Of a stretch of DNA of 64,000 bases, positions 42,597-56,905 are shown one piece after another. The DNA lies in assembly GCA_963989245.1 (NCBI GenBank), contig OZ022345.1, forward strand, positions 25,305,347-25,369,346, read 5' to 3'. The position numbers and the translations under genes were made by a program. The first letter of the stretch is position 1. Each line of letters starts with the position of its first letter. Source of the stretch: Nansenia antarctica. Its lineage: Eukaryota > Chordata > Actinopteri > Argentiniformes > Microstomatidae. Below the pieces are notes generated by a model, which had not been told where the DNA came from, did no database searches, and saw only the letters and a list, made by a program, of their open reading frames with translations.

Positions 42597-43149
42597 ATCT
42601 GATTATATCCTCCTTCCCCAAATGATTTATCAAGAACAGTCAATAGATGGCAATATTGAGTCACAAATCCGTGCTAATGTTGTTAAAGAACTCGGATCAC
42701 ACACTATATATCATTATTCAATATCAACAGTAATATTAATATTACTATATGTCATTATACTGTACACAACAGTTGAACAGTTGCCACAGGTTGTTTAGTT
42801 TGAGATTACATTTTTAGGCCAATACATGTTTTTAGGGTCACAACTGAAATTCAACTTAAATATTTGTTCAGTTGTCAAAGTCAAGCTAGGCCATTGAGAC
42901 TCTGTGGCAGATAGATAGTATCTTTAGGTTTGCACAGAACAATTAATTTATTTAATATGGTAATGGTTAACCAGGAATTAAATTAAGTTCAGGAATTAAT
43001 ATACAGATTGAGATAACACATGAATTTAAATTAAGCTGTCCTTTATGGACACTCTTTGGTGAAGAGACTGCATGAAAAGCTGCAGGAATAGCAAGCAGCT
43101 AAAGGCTTTTGTACTTTCTAGTCAATATTTAATTGCCCAGTTGTATCCC
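42597..43149. other. Intergenic, no gene seen
   Basis: AT-rich unique sequence without recognisable features. Confidence 0.4.
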
Positions 43150-43701
43150 TGCCCTCCCCTCTTCTCCTATTCCATGTTCTGTTGACATTTGAAAACCATT
43201 TCTTTTGACTAGACCTTTTATTTATGCTTTGCTTGTTAGTGTAGTTTGATGTGACTGCCCACCTTCAAAACCACTCTCAAAAAACATTTACAGGAGGCTG
43301 CAATCCGTAACTGGACCCTCTAAATCAAAAATCAGATTAAAAGACCCGAACTACCCACTGTACATACTTTGTGTTTTGTCCCCCGCCCCCACCTGTGGTG
43401 TATGTCCCCACCTGTCCTACCCGCTGTACATACCTTATGTTTTGTTGTATTGTTCTTCCCATGATGGATGTATGTTTATCTTGTAGATAGTAATAGTTAT
43501 TTGTCTGTATTATCTTGTAGATAGTACTAGTTTTTTTGTCTGTCTTACATGTAACGATGAATTGAGAATCAAGGACCCCAATTGAAATAAGCCAGTGGCT
43601 TTCTTGGGTTTTTATCCTGTTAGTTGACCTTGTATGTAATATGTACTTTCATGTACCTACTTCTGCAAATCTTCTAATAAAGTTTTCAATCAATCAATCA
43701 A
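43150..43701 (+). mobile_element. LINE 3' UTR fragment with CAAT tail
   Basis: Non-coding sequence ending ctaataaagttttcaatcaatcaatc, the form of a CR1/L2/Rex-type LINE 3' end. A segment around cctgtcctacccgctgtaca is repeated (43345-43372 and 43415-43437). No RT sequence remains. Confidence 0.55.
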
Positions 43702-44033
43702 AAACTGCACAGTCTTCTTTGTAACCACAGCACTACCATCCGAGGCATGCTGTCAGAATATAGTTGAACTTACTTCGGGTTCAAGCCGAAAGTATTCACA
43801 TTGGGATTTTAATATGCGTTTAATATCAGTGTAGCTAACCCTCTGATTTAGGGCTGTTTTCATCACCTTTCTCACTCTGTTATTAATCAGCCACATCATT
43901 TGCATAGATCTACGGAGTGTGTGTATGCCTCATTACAGACATAGGGAGTGTCCTTGGATGTGTGAAGCCACTTCCTGATGACTCAACTAGTCAGTCATAA
44001 TGTGTTGATGAGGATGTAAACAACCCTGTGTGT

Positions 44034-44099
<66 letters not shown>

Positions 44100-44100
44100 A

Positions 44101-44145
<45 letters not shown>

Positions 44146-45182
44146 AAACACTGACAGTATTGATATAAGGTCCAGTTGACTGCACTGCTCGGTCAAAATT
44201 ACTTATGAAATATTCATGTCAATAATAGGGGACGATTTTTCTACAGCGGCTAGACTCCCAACAAGAATGGGTAATTACTGCTACTGAGTGAAAGAGAGGG
44301 ACGGGAGACGAGGGAGAGATAATGTGAGACAGAGAAGAAAGGGTGAGGAGTGGGGAGAACATAACACATTTAAGTTAGCAAAAGAGCAGTGTGTGAGTAT
44401 GTGTAAAATGGGGGAAATTATGGAAAGACAATGGGAGGAGGCAGAGAGAGGGAGATGCTGCTGTGTTAAGAGTTACATCAGGATCACCCAACTGAACCCA
44501 AGGATCACCCAACTGGAAACTTGAAACTTGAAACTTGAAACTGTTTTCCACAGTTCCGTTCAGTTGACTCCTATACAGCAGCCTCTATACTAAGAAGTGT
44601 TGTGCAACTCCACAAACAGCGCACAACAATGGTGATCAGCTGTGACTGATCTGCATGACAAAATGCTTCAAAAGTTTCTTGGCTCAAATAGCATTTGTAT
44701 CCATTGTAGACATCTAGCATTATGTAGCTCTTCTCTCCAATATCTGGTTCAGATTGAGGAGCCTACTGCAGTAACATCTTGCAAAGGATTCTATTGAAAT
44801 CTTTAAAAAAGCATCGTAGTAAAATGTTAAAAAAAAAGGATCCTAGTGAAATCTTAGAAAGATACAGGAACCTAATAAAGGTTCAGGAATTAAATCCTGG
44901 ACAGGATCTGAGCCAGAAAAGTATTTATGTCCAGGAAGAGATCCACTTGGATCTATCGACCCACACCTCATCTCCTCCTCTGTAAGGAGGATGGACATCA
45001 GGGTTTACAGTGATGGGTTTTGGTTAGTTGGCGACTCATCTTGCCATCCGAGCACTAGACATCTGAAAACAGGAAACTTATGGGAACTCCCATTCATGTC
45101 TTCATTCTGACATTTTACAATCAATTATCAAAATGTAAAACGTCAAATGCATTACAATATAATATATAAATAATATAATATA
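43702..45182. other. Intergenic with TG microsatellite, no gene seen
   Basis: Holds a long TG run (44026-44143) and a short cttgaaact repeat (about 44517-44542). No coding domain. Confidence 0.5.
44026..44143. repeat. TG microsatellite
   Basis: Nearly pure TG repeat of about 118 bp with a few interruptions. Confidence 0.97.
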
Positions 45183-45325
45183 TAATAATAACATTTAGCT
45201 GACGCTTTTATCCAAAGTGACTTACATTGCAATGAGTGCATACATTTCAGTATATATGGTCCCAGCGGGAAACGAACCCACAACCTAAGCGCCATGCTCT
45301 ACCAACTGTGCCACAGAGGACCACT
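45183..45325 (-). mobile_element. tRNA-derived SINE with L2-type tail
   Basis: On the minus strand it starts with a tRNA-like head: a box-A-like tggcacagttggtagagca, then gcgcttaggttgtgggttcg with B box. It ends in a tail homologous to L2 3' ends (aatgtaagtcactttggata and aaagcgtcagctaaatg) and a TTATTA run. Such heads fused to L2 tails are known fish SINEs mobilised by L2 LINEs, which are also present in this window (34144-35708). Confidence 0.8.
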
Positions 45326-45674
45326 GACCATTACCTTCAACATTCCATCATTCACATGGGATAAGGAGATAATAAAGTGTTTTGGTGTATCGACTGGAGT
45401 AAAGACGTGGTTGATCACAAACATTTGATTTTAGAGTGAACTATCCCTTTAAATGTAAATGAATGACAAGTGTATTTCTGTGGATAGGACAGGACTGTTT
45501 GACTAAGGTCATACTAAGGTCATACTGATTATTGTGTGGAGAGAAGAGGCAGCAGATGTGAGGATGGTGCATGCACACACGACAGGCAGGTTTACTGAAA
45601 CCATGATATGCATATTGCTATAATTAGGGAGATACATTATTCATGCAGTCAGTTGATATCTCTCTTTCTCACAG

Positions 45675-45692
45675 ACACACACACGCACGCAC

Positions 45693-45747
<55 letters not shown>
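45675..45747. repeat. CA microsatellite
   Basis: acacacgcacgcacac followed by a pure CA run. Confidence 0.97.
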
Positions 45748-45749
<2 letters not shown>

Positions 45750-45798
45750 GAGAGTTGACCCTGTCTTTGTGTTTGTGTGTCTGCTCATGCATACTGAC

Positions 45799-45957
45799 CA
45801 GTGGCGGCTGGCCGATAGAGGGCGCTGGGGCGCCGCCCCCACCTTCACTTCCTAGTTGCGATTTGTATATATATATATTTTAAATAAACATGTTTATTCA
45901 CAAAATGCGGCTGATATTCTGTCGGCGCCTATCAGCATTCATTAAAAATCCTCCAAT
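45799..45957 (+). mobile_element. Left end of the 12.9-kb hAT family, second copy
   Basis: cagtggcggctggccgatag and the following about 150 bp match 12877 onward closely, with one copy of the ccaccttcacttcctag unit instead of two. It breaks off at cctccaat where the ISL2EU element begins. The right end of this copy was not found in the window. Confidence 0.88.
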
Positions 45958-46074
45958 TCATAGCTTTCATGTGACGTCACAGCATAGTGGAAACGCCCAC
46001 CTGACGGGCAAAAGGCACTGCCTGTGAAGTTGCAGAGCACCAGGAAACACAGTAGCATTGGTTAGAAAACAATC

Positions 46075-47410
46075 ATGCCAGATAGTGGCTGTGCAATCGG
46101 GTGTACAAACCGGCGAGGAGATAGGCCTGGGTTGTGTCTTTATAGGATACCGAGTGAAAAAGAAAATAAAGAGAGGAGAAATGTGTGGATTAATGCCATC
46201 AAACGAAGTGTACCAGGAGCGGGACAGAAAGAATGGATGCCATCAAAGCACACACGTCTGTGCAGCGAACATTTCATAAAAAAAAATAAAAAATAAAAAA
46301 ATAAAAAAACGTGAGGAGAAGCAGCAAGATGCAGCTGCCCCAGCACTGCCAGATCAAAGCCTACCTGACATGGAGCCAGAGCTACCTGCTCCTGAGGCTG
46401 AGCAGTGTAACAACAACAGGTGCAAGGATAATGTTGCAAGACTAGAGAGGGAATGCAACTACCTTAGGGAAGAGAACCGTCGGCTGAAGGACATGATCAA
46501 ATTAAGTACATTTGATGAAGCCACCTTAGAAAATGATAATGAAAAAGTGATAACAATGACTGGAATGCCCACCTATGCCAAATTACACGTTGTTTATATG
46601 TTTGTCTTCTCCCTGTTACCAACTGGTACAATCCTCTCTCCTTTCCAACAACTTGTCTTAACCCTTATGAGACTCAAAATGAACCTGCCCCTTGCATTGC
46701 TTAGCTGCATCTTTAGAGTCTCCGTTCCAACTGCTAGCAGAACATTTAGAAACACCATTGATGCATTGAATGCCAAGCTTGTTCCAGCACTTGTGTTTTG
46801 GCCAAATAGAGATGAACTATTGCTGTCAATGCCTATGGTATTTAGACAGGTCTTTCGTAGATGTGCTTGTATAATTGACTGCTTCGAGATATTTATTGAA
46901 AAGCCTGGAGACCCAAGAGCAAGAGCACAGACATATTCAAATTACAAACACAACCATACCATAAAATATCTTATTGGTATCACACCACAAGGAACTGTTT
47001 CTTTTATATCTAACGGATGGGGTGGTAGAACATCAGACAAACACCTGACTGAAAGATGTGGGTTTTTGGATAAACTTAACCCAGGGGATGTTATATTGGC
47101 AGATCGAGGATTTGATGTAGCAGATTCCGTTTGTCTTTTCAATGCACAACTTAAGATCCCAGCATTTACAAGGGGCAAAAAGCAACTGAGTCCAGTAGAG
47201 TTGGAGTCCACACGAGGGCTTGCATCTGTCAGAATCCACGTGGAGAGGGTCATTGGTGAGGCCCGAAATAGATACACCATCCTTCAGAGTAGAATTGGAA
47301 TTCAAATGTGTGAAGCTGAACATCCTCATGCTCTTACACCTCTAGACAAGATAGTGCAAGTGTGCTGCGCTCTGATAAATGTTGCTCCCTCTATTGTTCC
47401 TTTGGGTTAG
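46075..47410 (+). pseudogene. ISL2EU transposase (THAP + DDE), frame broken by A-rich tract
   Basis: The N-terminal THAP zinc finger (46075 on) reads MPDSGCAIGCTNRRGD ... WINAIKR ... HTRLCSEHFI, with the C..C..C-x2-H pattern. After an aaaat-repeat tract (46277-46310) the frame changes. The second part then runs to 47410: a coiled-coil-like stretch (ARLERECNYLREENRRLKDM), a helix-turn-helix region and a DDE_Tnp_4 catalytic domain with CIIDCFEIF (Asp), VILADRGFDVAD (Asp) and HVERVIGEARNRY (Glu). All three acidic residues are present and the 346-codon second part is open. The break in the A-rich tract is the only visible lesion; splicing around it is possible but no good sites were evident. Confidence 0.88.
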
Positions 47411-47698
47411 TACCTACATGGATAAAGCTGTATATGGTACGCACATCGACGGGTGCTGGATGAATAGAATAAACTAGGAAATAGGATGTCCCGCACACCG
47501 TAGAAGATTTCTTTGTATGCCTCATCACAAATGTGTACATTTCATTTGGAAAAACTGCACATTCTTATGTACATTTAATGAAATAAAAAAACTGAACATG
47601 TACTGAAAGTTTGTTTTATTTTAATTTTTATTGTTTTATTAAATATTAACATCTGAACATTTTTGTGCTGTGTATACCATAGAATGAATGAAGACATG

Positions 47699-50600
47699 TC
47701 AAGGTTTGTTCAGTTTTTTCTGCTCCCTCTTCTGTTTAGCTAGTTCTCTTTTACAGTCACTGCATTTCCAACATGATCGTTTTATGTTAGTGGTGTCTAT
47801 CTTTAAGCAAGCGCTGTGAATGTATTGTGTTTTACAGATCCCTGATGTACACTCAAGTATGTCATCAGTAGGCAGGACAGGCATTCCACAGTAACAACTC
47901 TTGCCTTCAGCTGGTTTGGTGGCATGTGATGCTAGAACAGGAGCTGTGAAGACTTTACCTACTAGCTCTGGAATTTCACAGGTCCTGACAAATGTGTGGA
48001 CCTTCTCGCAGATAATGTCAAAGAAGTCTGAATCAGGCAGAACTCTCTCAATGTACATTTCTTCTGTGTCTGCTGTCCCTGGTCCCCAAACAGCGAAGTC
48101 ACAGTAGCTTGCTTCTGTCAGGTGAATTTGGGTCTGGACCTAATAATAAATAATGCATTATATTTAGTCAACTTGAAATGAAAGTAACAATTGCGATGCT
48201 TTACACCAGCAAATATAAAAACAGATTGATTTTTTAAAAATCACCTGATAATAGTACTGATGGTCCCTCTTTAGTGATAGTTTGCCCTCAGTCAGTTGTA
48301 GACAAAACGTGCTGTCTCTGCTTTTCTCCACCATTGTGGTACCCTGAAGGCTGCTGGGTGCCTTAACCTCCAACACACCCATGTCATGGCAGTCACATGT
48401 TAGGACACCATCAGGTGATGCCCCTAACCAAGGATATTTGGGGGTGATGAACAGCCCTGCTTTGTTAACAGTGAGGTTGGTGTGTTGGCTCTCCGTGAGC
48501 TTGGTGTGTTTCTTAACAACCTCTTCTTCATGTTCAACACCCCATCTAAAAACAACACAAACAGTGTGTCTTAGCAATTTATGGTAATAGCTTACATGTT
48601 TACCACAACAAAGTGCACAGCTAATGTGACAGCAATGAACACAGCTCTTATCACAGTAACATACTGAGGGATCATCATATACTCATTGTACATCGAGAAA
48701 GGTGATGGGGGATGAAGATTTAGGGGGAATGGTGGAGTGGTGGCCTGGAATGAACAATGCAGGGCCATCACTCTAGAGTGACTCAGCATTGTTTTGAGTT
48801 TCTAGGGTCAACGACAGGCATGGAATACAAAAGGGTAATTGCATATATTCAAATGTATCTTATGGAACACAGAAAGGCAGAAACTGTGCAATCAAGTCTT
48901 TGTAGTCATTTAAATGTGTCTATTGTTCTAGCCCAAGTCAAGTATTGCATATGATAATTTTCTCTTACATCCCCTAGATCGCTGTCGATGTGAGTACCTA
49001 AGTGGCTGTGAATACCTGAGGGAATGTGGTGTTTTCTTTGTATCCTTGTAGGCGACAGGATAGCACACTTTCTTCAGCAGGGAGACTGATGGTTTGACTG
49101 GGTCAGTGTGGCAGACTGCTCGTATGTTGGAAGCAGTCACCCTTCCTGCCTTCTGCTCAAACCACATGGCACATTTTGCTTGAAGTTGTGTCTCCTTCTC
49201 TATCACGTGGCACTATTTGAAATAAATAAGGTTTAGTAACAAGTTTGTGACATGTGGATATGACCAAATGTTCTTCTGTCAAACTCAACCCTGTAAAGAT
49301 CTCTTCACTCTTTGCCTGTAGTTCTTTGTCTGATAAAGCTCGATACTGGGGCATGTACAGTTGGCTTAAAGGTGCAGGGATGTTCAGCTGCACTGCCCTT
49401 GGTATGAACCTGAGTGTGAATGAAAAGACCATTGTAAATTGTTATTGGTGCTGAGAAAAGTTGCCATATAAATGCAATGAATTATTATCATAAAGTGTGT
49501 CTAAAGATGGCATGGCATGTTAGTTATTTTTTGGGAAACCAAACAATCATTATTATTTAGTGTTAAACTCTCTGCATGGCCAGGGACAACAGGCAGGATG
49601 CAGCTTTTCACTGTTTTTTTCTCCCTGTCTTCAGTTGCATGCAGCATGCTGTAGAATGCTGTACATTCATCAGGGGTTGGAGGTGGTATCTTTGCTGGGG
49701 GGAGGTCACCCCAGCCAGCAGCTTCTCTCTTTCGCTGGACCTTTGTAAACCTTATCTGGCTCGCTTCAGCATACAAGTCAGCTGGTTTCAAGGATGCCAT
49801 ACTGGGCTCAATCCAGCTGCAGGCCTTTTCAGTGCATGCAGTGCCATCTAGCCTGCATGTAATTGGATGTAGTAAAGCGAACCACACTGGAAATAAGTCC
49901 TGAACTTTGTTGTGACGTCCCTAACAAATGACTTTACTGTGACGTATAATGCATTTGTTGAATCAAATCAAATCATACCTGTTCACAGCTGCAAGCAGGG
50001 CATAGGTTATGGCACCTATGTGGGAGCAAACTTCTCCTAATCCTGCCATGCAGACACAGTGACCAAATAGGATTAATCCGTCCTTTTCCACAGCAACCCA
50101 TGCTGTCAGTGGTGGATCATTGAGGCAGTAGGAATGGTTCACCTGACACGGACAGAGGTTTTGTTTAGATTTCATTTCATCAATGTCAGCCCTGTCACCA
50201 GCTGTAAACATCTGTGATCAACGTAACTATCTACCAAAATTAGAGCTATCTAGCACAAGAGAGTAATTTAGCTGTGTAACGTTAGATTAGACAACGTAGC
50301 ATAACCAAAGGCAAACGTTAGGCACCTTCGCTTTGACAAGAGGCTAGAGCTAGCTTACCACTGACCGTAACGTAACGTTAGCTAGCATACCGATAGCATT
50401 GGCTAATTTAACGTCACTCACCTTGGCTTTGACGATGAAGAAATTCTTCACTTTCCACACGCCAGCATTAGTTACCCAACCAGAGTGGAAATATTTGTAG
50501 CTTTCGGTGCTTTTAAAAGCCTTCATCCTGGCTGCGGTGTATGGGGATGGATTCTCCACCAGATATATCCAGATGTCACCGAACACGAGATCAGGCAGGG

Positions 50601-50787
50601 ACTTTAGTCTTTAGACAGAACTGCATTTAGTGGTTCAAACACAGCCGCGTGGTTCAAACACAGCTGCGGGGGCTAAATATGGGTCGCAAGTGCCCAATAT
50701 GTGTAGCTTTTCCGTGTATCTTGCTAGTTCTTCATGGGTGAGGTGGTCTAAATAGTAGGCAGCCGGTAAATTGCGTCCACTCGCCAT
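47699..50787 (-). CDS. ISL2EU accessory protein: SWIM finger, YqaJ-type nuclease, PHD-like finger (multi-exon)
   Basis: Exons on the minus strand, approximate: 50787-50422 (MASGRNLPAAYYLDHLTHEE.., then LVFGDIWIYLVENPSPYTA; disturbed by a small tandem duplication of gtgtttgaaccac near 50630-50665), 50211-49979 (GHCVCMAGLGEVCSHIGAIT, a SWIM-type C-x-C..C-x-H finger) and 49852-about 49570 (CSWIEPSMASL..). Then 49409-about 49263 (LSQLYMPQYRALSDKEL), about 49215-49030 (CAMWFEQKAGRVTASNIRAV), 48547-48245 (YPWLGASPDGVLTC .. GVLEVKAPSSLQG .. HQYYYQ: YqaJ nuclease D..ExK and Q) and 48138-47699 (PHD-like C4HC3 region). Several GT/AG sites are clear (for example 50421, 49978, 48548). YqaJ is a lambda-exonuclease-like fold; its role in transposition is not established. 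The N-terminal disturbance may disable this copy. Confidence 0.82.
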
Positions 50788-50867
50788 GTTGCGCGATGTT
50801 GCTATGATCCTTTTTGCCCGTCAGGTTGGTGGTTGCTAGGGAAGAAACCACGTGACTGAAAGCTATG

Positions 50868-53800
50868 AATACACTCTCTATATGACATGTGGACACATCT
50901 ATACTGTAGGCGTATACTCTCTCTATATGACATGTGGACACATCTATACTGTTGGAGTATACTCTCTCTATATGACATGTGAACACATATATACTGTAGG
51001 AGTATACACTCTCTATAACATGAACACATATATACTGTAGGAGTATACACTCTCTATATGACATGAACACATATATACTGTAGGAGTATACACTATCTAT
51101 ATGACATGAACACATATATACTGTAGGCGTATACACTCTCTATATGACATGAACACATATATACTGTAGGAGTATACTCTCTCTATATGACATGAACACA
51201 TCTATACTGTAGGAGAATACTCTCTCTATATGACATGTGAACACATATATACTGTAGGAGTATACACTCTCTATATGACATGAACAGATATATACTGTAG
51301 GAGTATACTCTCTCTATATGACATGAACACATATATACTGTAGGAGTATACTCTCTCTATATGACATGAACACATATATACTGTAGGAGTATACTCTCTC
51401 TATATGACATGTGAACACATATATACTGTAGGAGTATACACTCTCTATATGACATGAACAGATATATACCGGTACTGTAGGAGTATACTCTCTCTATATG
51501 ACATGAACACATATATACTGTAGGAGTATACTCTCTCTATATGACATGAACACATATATACTGTAGGAGTATACTCTCTCTATATGACATGTGAACACAT
51601 ATATACTGTAGGAGTATACACTCTCTATATGACATGAACACATATATACTGTAGGAGTATACTCTCTCTATATGACATGAACAGATATATACTGTAGGAG
51701 TATACTCTCTCTATGACATGAACACATATATACTGTAGGAGTATACTCTCTCTATATGACATGAACACATATATACTGTAGGAGTATACTCTCTCTATAT
51801 GACATGTGGACACATATATACTGTAGGAGTATACTCTCTCTATATGACATGAACACATATATACTGTAGGAGTATACACTCTCTATATGACATGAACACA
51901 TATATACTGTAGGAGTATACACTCTCTATATGACATGAACACATATATACTGTAGGAGTATACTCTCTCTATATGACATGAACACATATATACTGTAGGA
52001 GTATACACTCTCTATATGACACATGAACACATATATACTGTAGGAGTATACACTCTCTATATGACATGAACACATATATACTGTAGGAGTATACTCTCTC
52101 TATATGACATGAACACATATATACTGTAGGAGTATACTCTCTCTATATGACATGAACACATATATACTGTAGGAGTATACTCTCTCTATATGACATGAAC
52201 ACATATATACTGTAGGAGTATACTCTCTCTATATGACATGAACACATATATACTGTAGGAGTATACTCTCTCTATATGACATGAACACATATATACTGTA
52301 GGAGTATACTCTCTCTATATGACATGAACACATATATACTGTAGGAGTATACACTCTCTATATGACATGAACACATATATACTGTAGGAGTATACTCTCT
52401 CTATATGACATGAACACATATATACTGTAGGAGTATACTCTCTCTATATGACATGAACACATCTATACTGTAGGAGTATACTCTCTCTATATGACATGAA
52501 CACATATATACTGTAGGAGTATACTCTCTCTATATGACATGAACACATATATACTGTAGGAGTATACTCTCTCTATATGACATGTGAACACATATATACT
52601 GTAGGAGTATACACTCTCTATATGACATGTGAACACATATATACTGTAGGAGTATACTCTCTCTATATGACATGTGAACACATATATACTGTAGGAGTAT
52701 ACACTCTCTATATGACATGAACACATATATACTGTAGGAGTATACTCTCTCTATATGACATGAACACATATATACTGTAGGAGTATACACTCTCTATATG
52801 ACATGAACACATATATACTGTAGGAGTATACTCTCTCTATATGACATGAACACATATATACTGTAGGAGTATACACTCTCTATATGACATGAACACATAT
52901 ATACTGTAGGAGTATACTCTCTCTATATGACATGTGAACACATATATACTGTAGGAGTATACTCTCTCTATATGACATGTGAACACATATATACTGTAGG
53001 AGTATACTCTCTCTATATGACATGTGAACACATATATACTGTAGGAGTATACTCTCTCTATATGACATGTGAACACATATATACTGTAGGAGTATACTCT
53101 CTCTATATGACATGAACACATATATACTGTAGGAGTATACTCTCTCTATATGACATGAACACATATATACTGTAGGAGTATACTCTCTCTATATGACATT
53201 AACACATATATACTGTAGGAGTATACACTCTCTATATGACATGAACACATATATACTGTAGGAGTATACTCTCTCTATATGACATGAACACATATATACT
53301 GTAGGAGTATACACTCTCTATATGACATGAACACATCTATACTGTAGGAGTATACTCTCTCTATATGACATGAACACATATATACTGTAGGAGTATACTC
53401 TCTCTATATGACATGTGAACACATATATACTGTAGGAGTATACTCTCTCTATATGACATGTGAACACATATATACTGTAGGAGTATACTCTCTCTATATG
53501 ACATGTGAACACATATATACTGTAGGAGTATACTCTCTCTATATGACATGAACACATATATACTGTAGGAGTATACTCTCTCTATATGACATGAACACAT
53601 ATATACTGTAGGAGTATACTCTCTCTATATGACATGAACACATATATACTGTAGGAGTATACTCTCTCTATATGACATGAACACATATATACTGTAGGAG
53701 TATACTCTCTCTATATGACATGTGAACACATATATACTGTAGGAGTATACTCTCTCTATATGACATGAACACATATATACTGTAGGAGTATACTCTCTCT

Positions 53801-56800
53801 ATATGACATGTGAACACATATATACTGTAGGAGTATACTCTCTCTATATGACATGTGAACACATATATACTGTAGGAGTATACTCTCTCTATATGACATG
53901 AACACATATATACTGTAGGAGTATACTCTCTCTATATGACATGTGAACACATATATACTGTAGGAGTATACTCTCTCTATATGACATGAACACATATATA
54001 CTGTAGGAGTATACACTCTCTATATGACATGAACACATATATACTGTAGGAGTATACTCTCTCTATGACACATGAACACATATATACTGTAGGAGTATAC
54101 TCTCTCTATATGACATGAACACATATATACTGTAGGAGTATACTCTCTCTATATGACATGAACACATATATACTGTAGGTGTATACACTCTCTATATGAC
54201 ATGAACACATATATACTGTAGGAGTATACTCTCTCTATATGACATGTGAACACATATATACTGTAGGAGTATACTCTCTCTATATGACATGAACACATAT
54301 ATACTGTAGGAGTATACTCTCTCTATATGACATGTGAACACATATATACTGTAGGAGTACACTCTCTCTATATGACATGAACACATATATACTGTAGGAG
54401 TATACTCTCTCTATATGACATGAACACATATATACTGTAGGAGTATACTCTCTCTATATGACATGTGAACACATATATAGTGTAGGAGTATACTCTCTCT
54501 ATATGACATGTGAACACATATATACTGTAGGAGTATACACTCTCTATATGACATGAACACATATATACTGTAGGAGTATACTCTCTCTATATGACATGTG
54601 AACACATATATACTGTAGGAGTATACTCTCTCTATATGACATGTGAACACATATATACTGTAGGAGTATACTCTCTCTATATGACATGTGAACACATATA
54701 TACTGTAGGAGTATACTCTCTCTATATGACATGAACACACATATATACTGTAGGAGTATACTCTCTCTATATGACATGAACACATATATACTGTAGGAGT
54801 ATACTCTCTCTATATGACATGAACACATATATACTGTAGGAGTATACACTCTCTATATGACATGAACACATCTATACTGTAGGAGTATACTCTCTCTATA
54901 TGACATGAACACATATATACTGTAGGAGTATACTCTCTCTATATGACATGTGAACACATATATACTGTAGGAGTATACTCTCTCTATATGACATGAACAC
55001 ATATATACTGTAGGAGTATACTCTCTCTATATGACATGTGAACACATATATACTGTAGTAGTATACTCTCTCTATATGACATGTGAACACATATATACTG
55101 TAGGAGTATACTCTCTCTATATGACATGTGAACACATATATACTGTAGGAGTATACTCTCTCTATATGACATGAACACATCTATACTGTAGGAGTATACT
55201 CTCTCTATATGACGTGTGAACACATATATACTGTAGGAGTATACTCTCTATATGACATGTGAAGACATATATACTGCAGGAGTATACTCTATCTATATGA
55301 CATGAACACATATATACTGTAGGAGTATACACTCTCTATATGACATGAACACATATATACTGTAGGAGTATACTCTCTCTATATGACATGAACACATATA
55401 TACTGTAGGAGTATACACTCTCTATATGACATGAACACATATATACTGTAGGAGTATACACTCTCTATATGACATGAACACATATATACTGTAGGAGTAT
55501 ACTCTCTCTATATGACACATGAACACATATATACTGTAGGAGTATACTCTCTCTATATGACATGAACACATATATACTGTAGGAGTATACTCTCTCTATA
55601 TGACATGAACACATATATACTGTAGGAGTATACTCTCTCTATATGACATGTGAACACATATATACTGTAGGAGTATACTCTCTCTATATGACATGAACAC
55701 ATATATACTGTAGGAGTATACTCTCTCTATATGACATGTGAACACATATATACTGTAGGAGTATACTCTCTCTATATGACATGAACACATATATACTGTA
55801 GGAGTATACTCTCTCTATATGACATGTGAACACATATATACTGTAGGAGTATACTCTCTCTATATGACATGTGAACACATATATACTGTAGGAGTATACT
55901 CTCTCTATATGACATGAACACATATATACTGTAGGAGTATACTCTCTCTATATGACATGTGAACACATATATACTGTAGGAGTATACTCTCTCTATATGA
56001 CATGAACACATATATACTGTAGGAGTATACACTCTCTATATGACATGAACACATATATACTGTAGGAGTATACTCTCTCTATGACACATGAACACATATA
56101 TACTGTAGGAGTATACTCTCTCTATATGACATGAACACATATATACTGTAGGAGTATACTCTCTCTATAACATGAACACATATATACTGTAGGTGTATAC
56201 ACTCTCTATATGACATGAACACATATATACTGTAGGAGTATACTCTCTCTATATGACATGTGAACACATATATACTGTAGGAGTATACTCTCTCTATATG
56301 ACATGAACACATATATACTGTAGGAGTATACTCTCTCTATATGACATGTGAACACATATATACTGTAGGAGTACACTCTCTCTATATGACATGAACACAT
56401 ATATACTGTAGGAGTATACTCTCTCTATATGACATGAACACATATATACTGTAGGAGTATACTCTCTCTATATGACATGTGAACACATATATAGTGTAGG
56501 AGTATACTCTCTCTATATGACATGTGAACACATATATACTGTAGGAGTATACACTCTCTATATGACATGAACACATATATACTGTAGGAGTATACTCTCT
56601 CTATATGACATGTGAACACATATATACTGTAGGAGTATACTCTCTCTATATGACATGTGAACACATATATACTGTAGGAGTATACTCTCTCTATATGACA
56701 TGTGAACACATATATACTGTAGGAGTATACTCTCTCTATATGACATGAACACACATATATACTGTAGGAGTATACTCTCTCTATATGACATGAACACATA

Positions 56801-56905
56801 TATACTGTAGGAGTATACTCTCTCTATATGACATGAACACATATATACTGTAGGAGTATACACTCTCTATATGACATGAACACATCTATACTGTAGGAGT
56901 ATACT
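50868..56905. repeat. 43/45-bp minisatellite, left part
   Basis: About 135 head-to-tail units of the form gaacacatatatactgtagg then agtatactctctctatatga with catg or catgtg. The two lengths (43 and 45 bp) alternate irregularly. It starts directly at the ISL2EU end. Segment 54065-54890 recurs at 56081-56905 with a 2014-2016-bp offset. All three minus-strand frames are open for long stretches because the unit has few stop triplets in them. Confidence 0.97.

Larger units (their letters stand above)
45958..50867. mobile_element. ISL2EU-type DNA transposon
   Basis: Inverted ends tcatagctttca (45958-45969) and tgaaagctatga (50856-50867), with a second inverted segment cctgacgggcaaaa inside each end. 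An apparent 2-bp AT duplication flanks it (45956-45957, 50868-50869), consistent with the hAT sequence cctccaatacaat at 12.9 kb as the unoccupied site. It holds a THAP/DDE transposase on the plus strand and a YqaJ-nuclease gene on the minus strand, converging near 47.5 kb. This gene pair defines ISL2EU elements. Confidence 0.9.
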
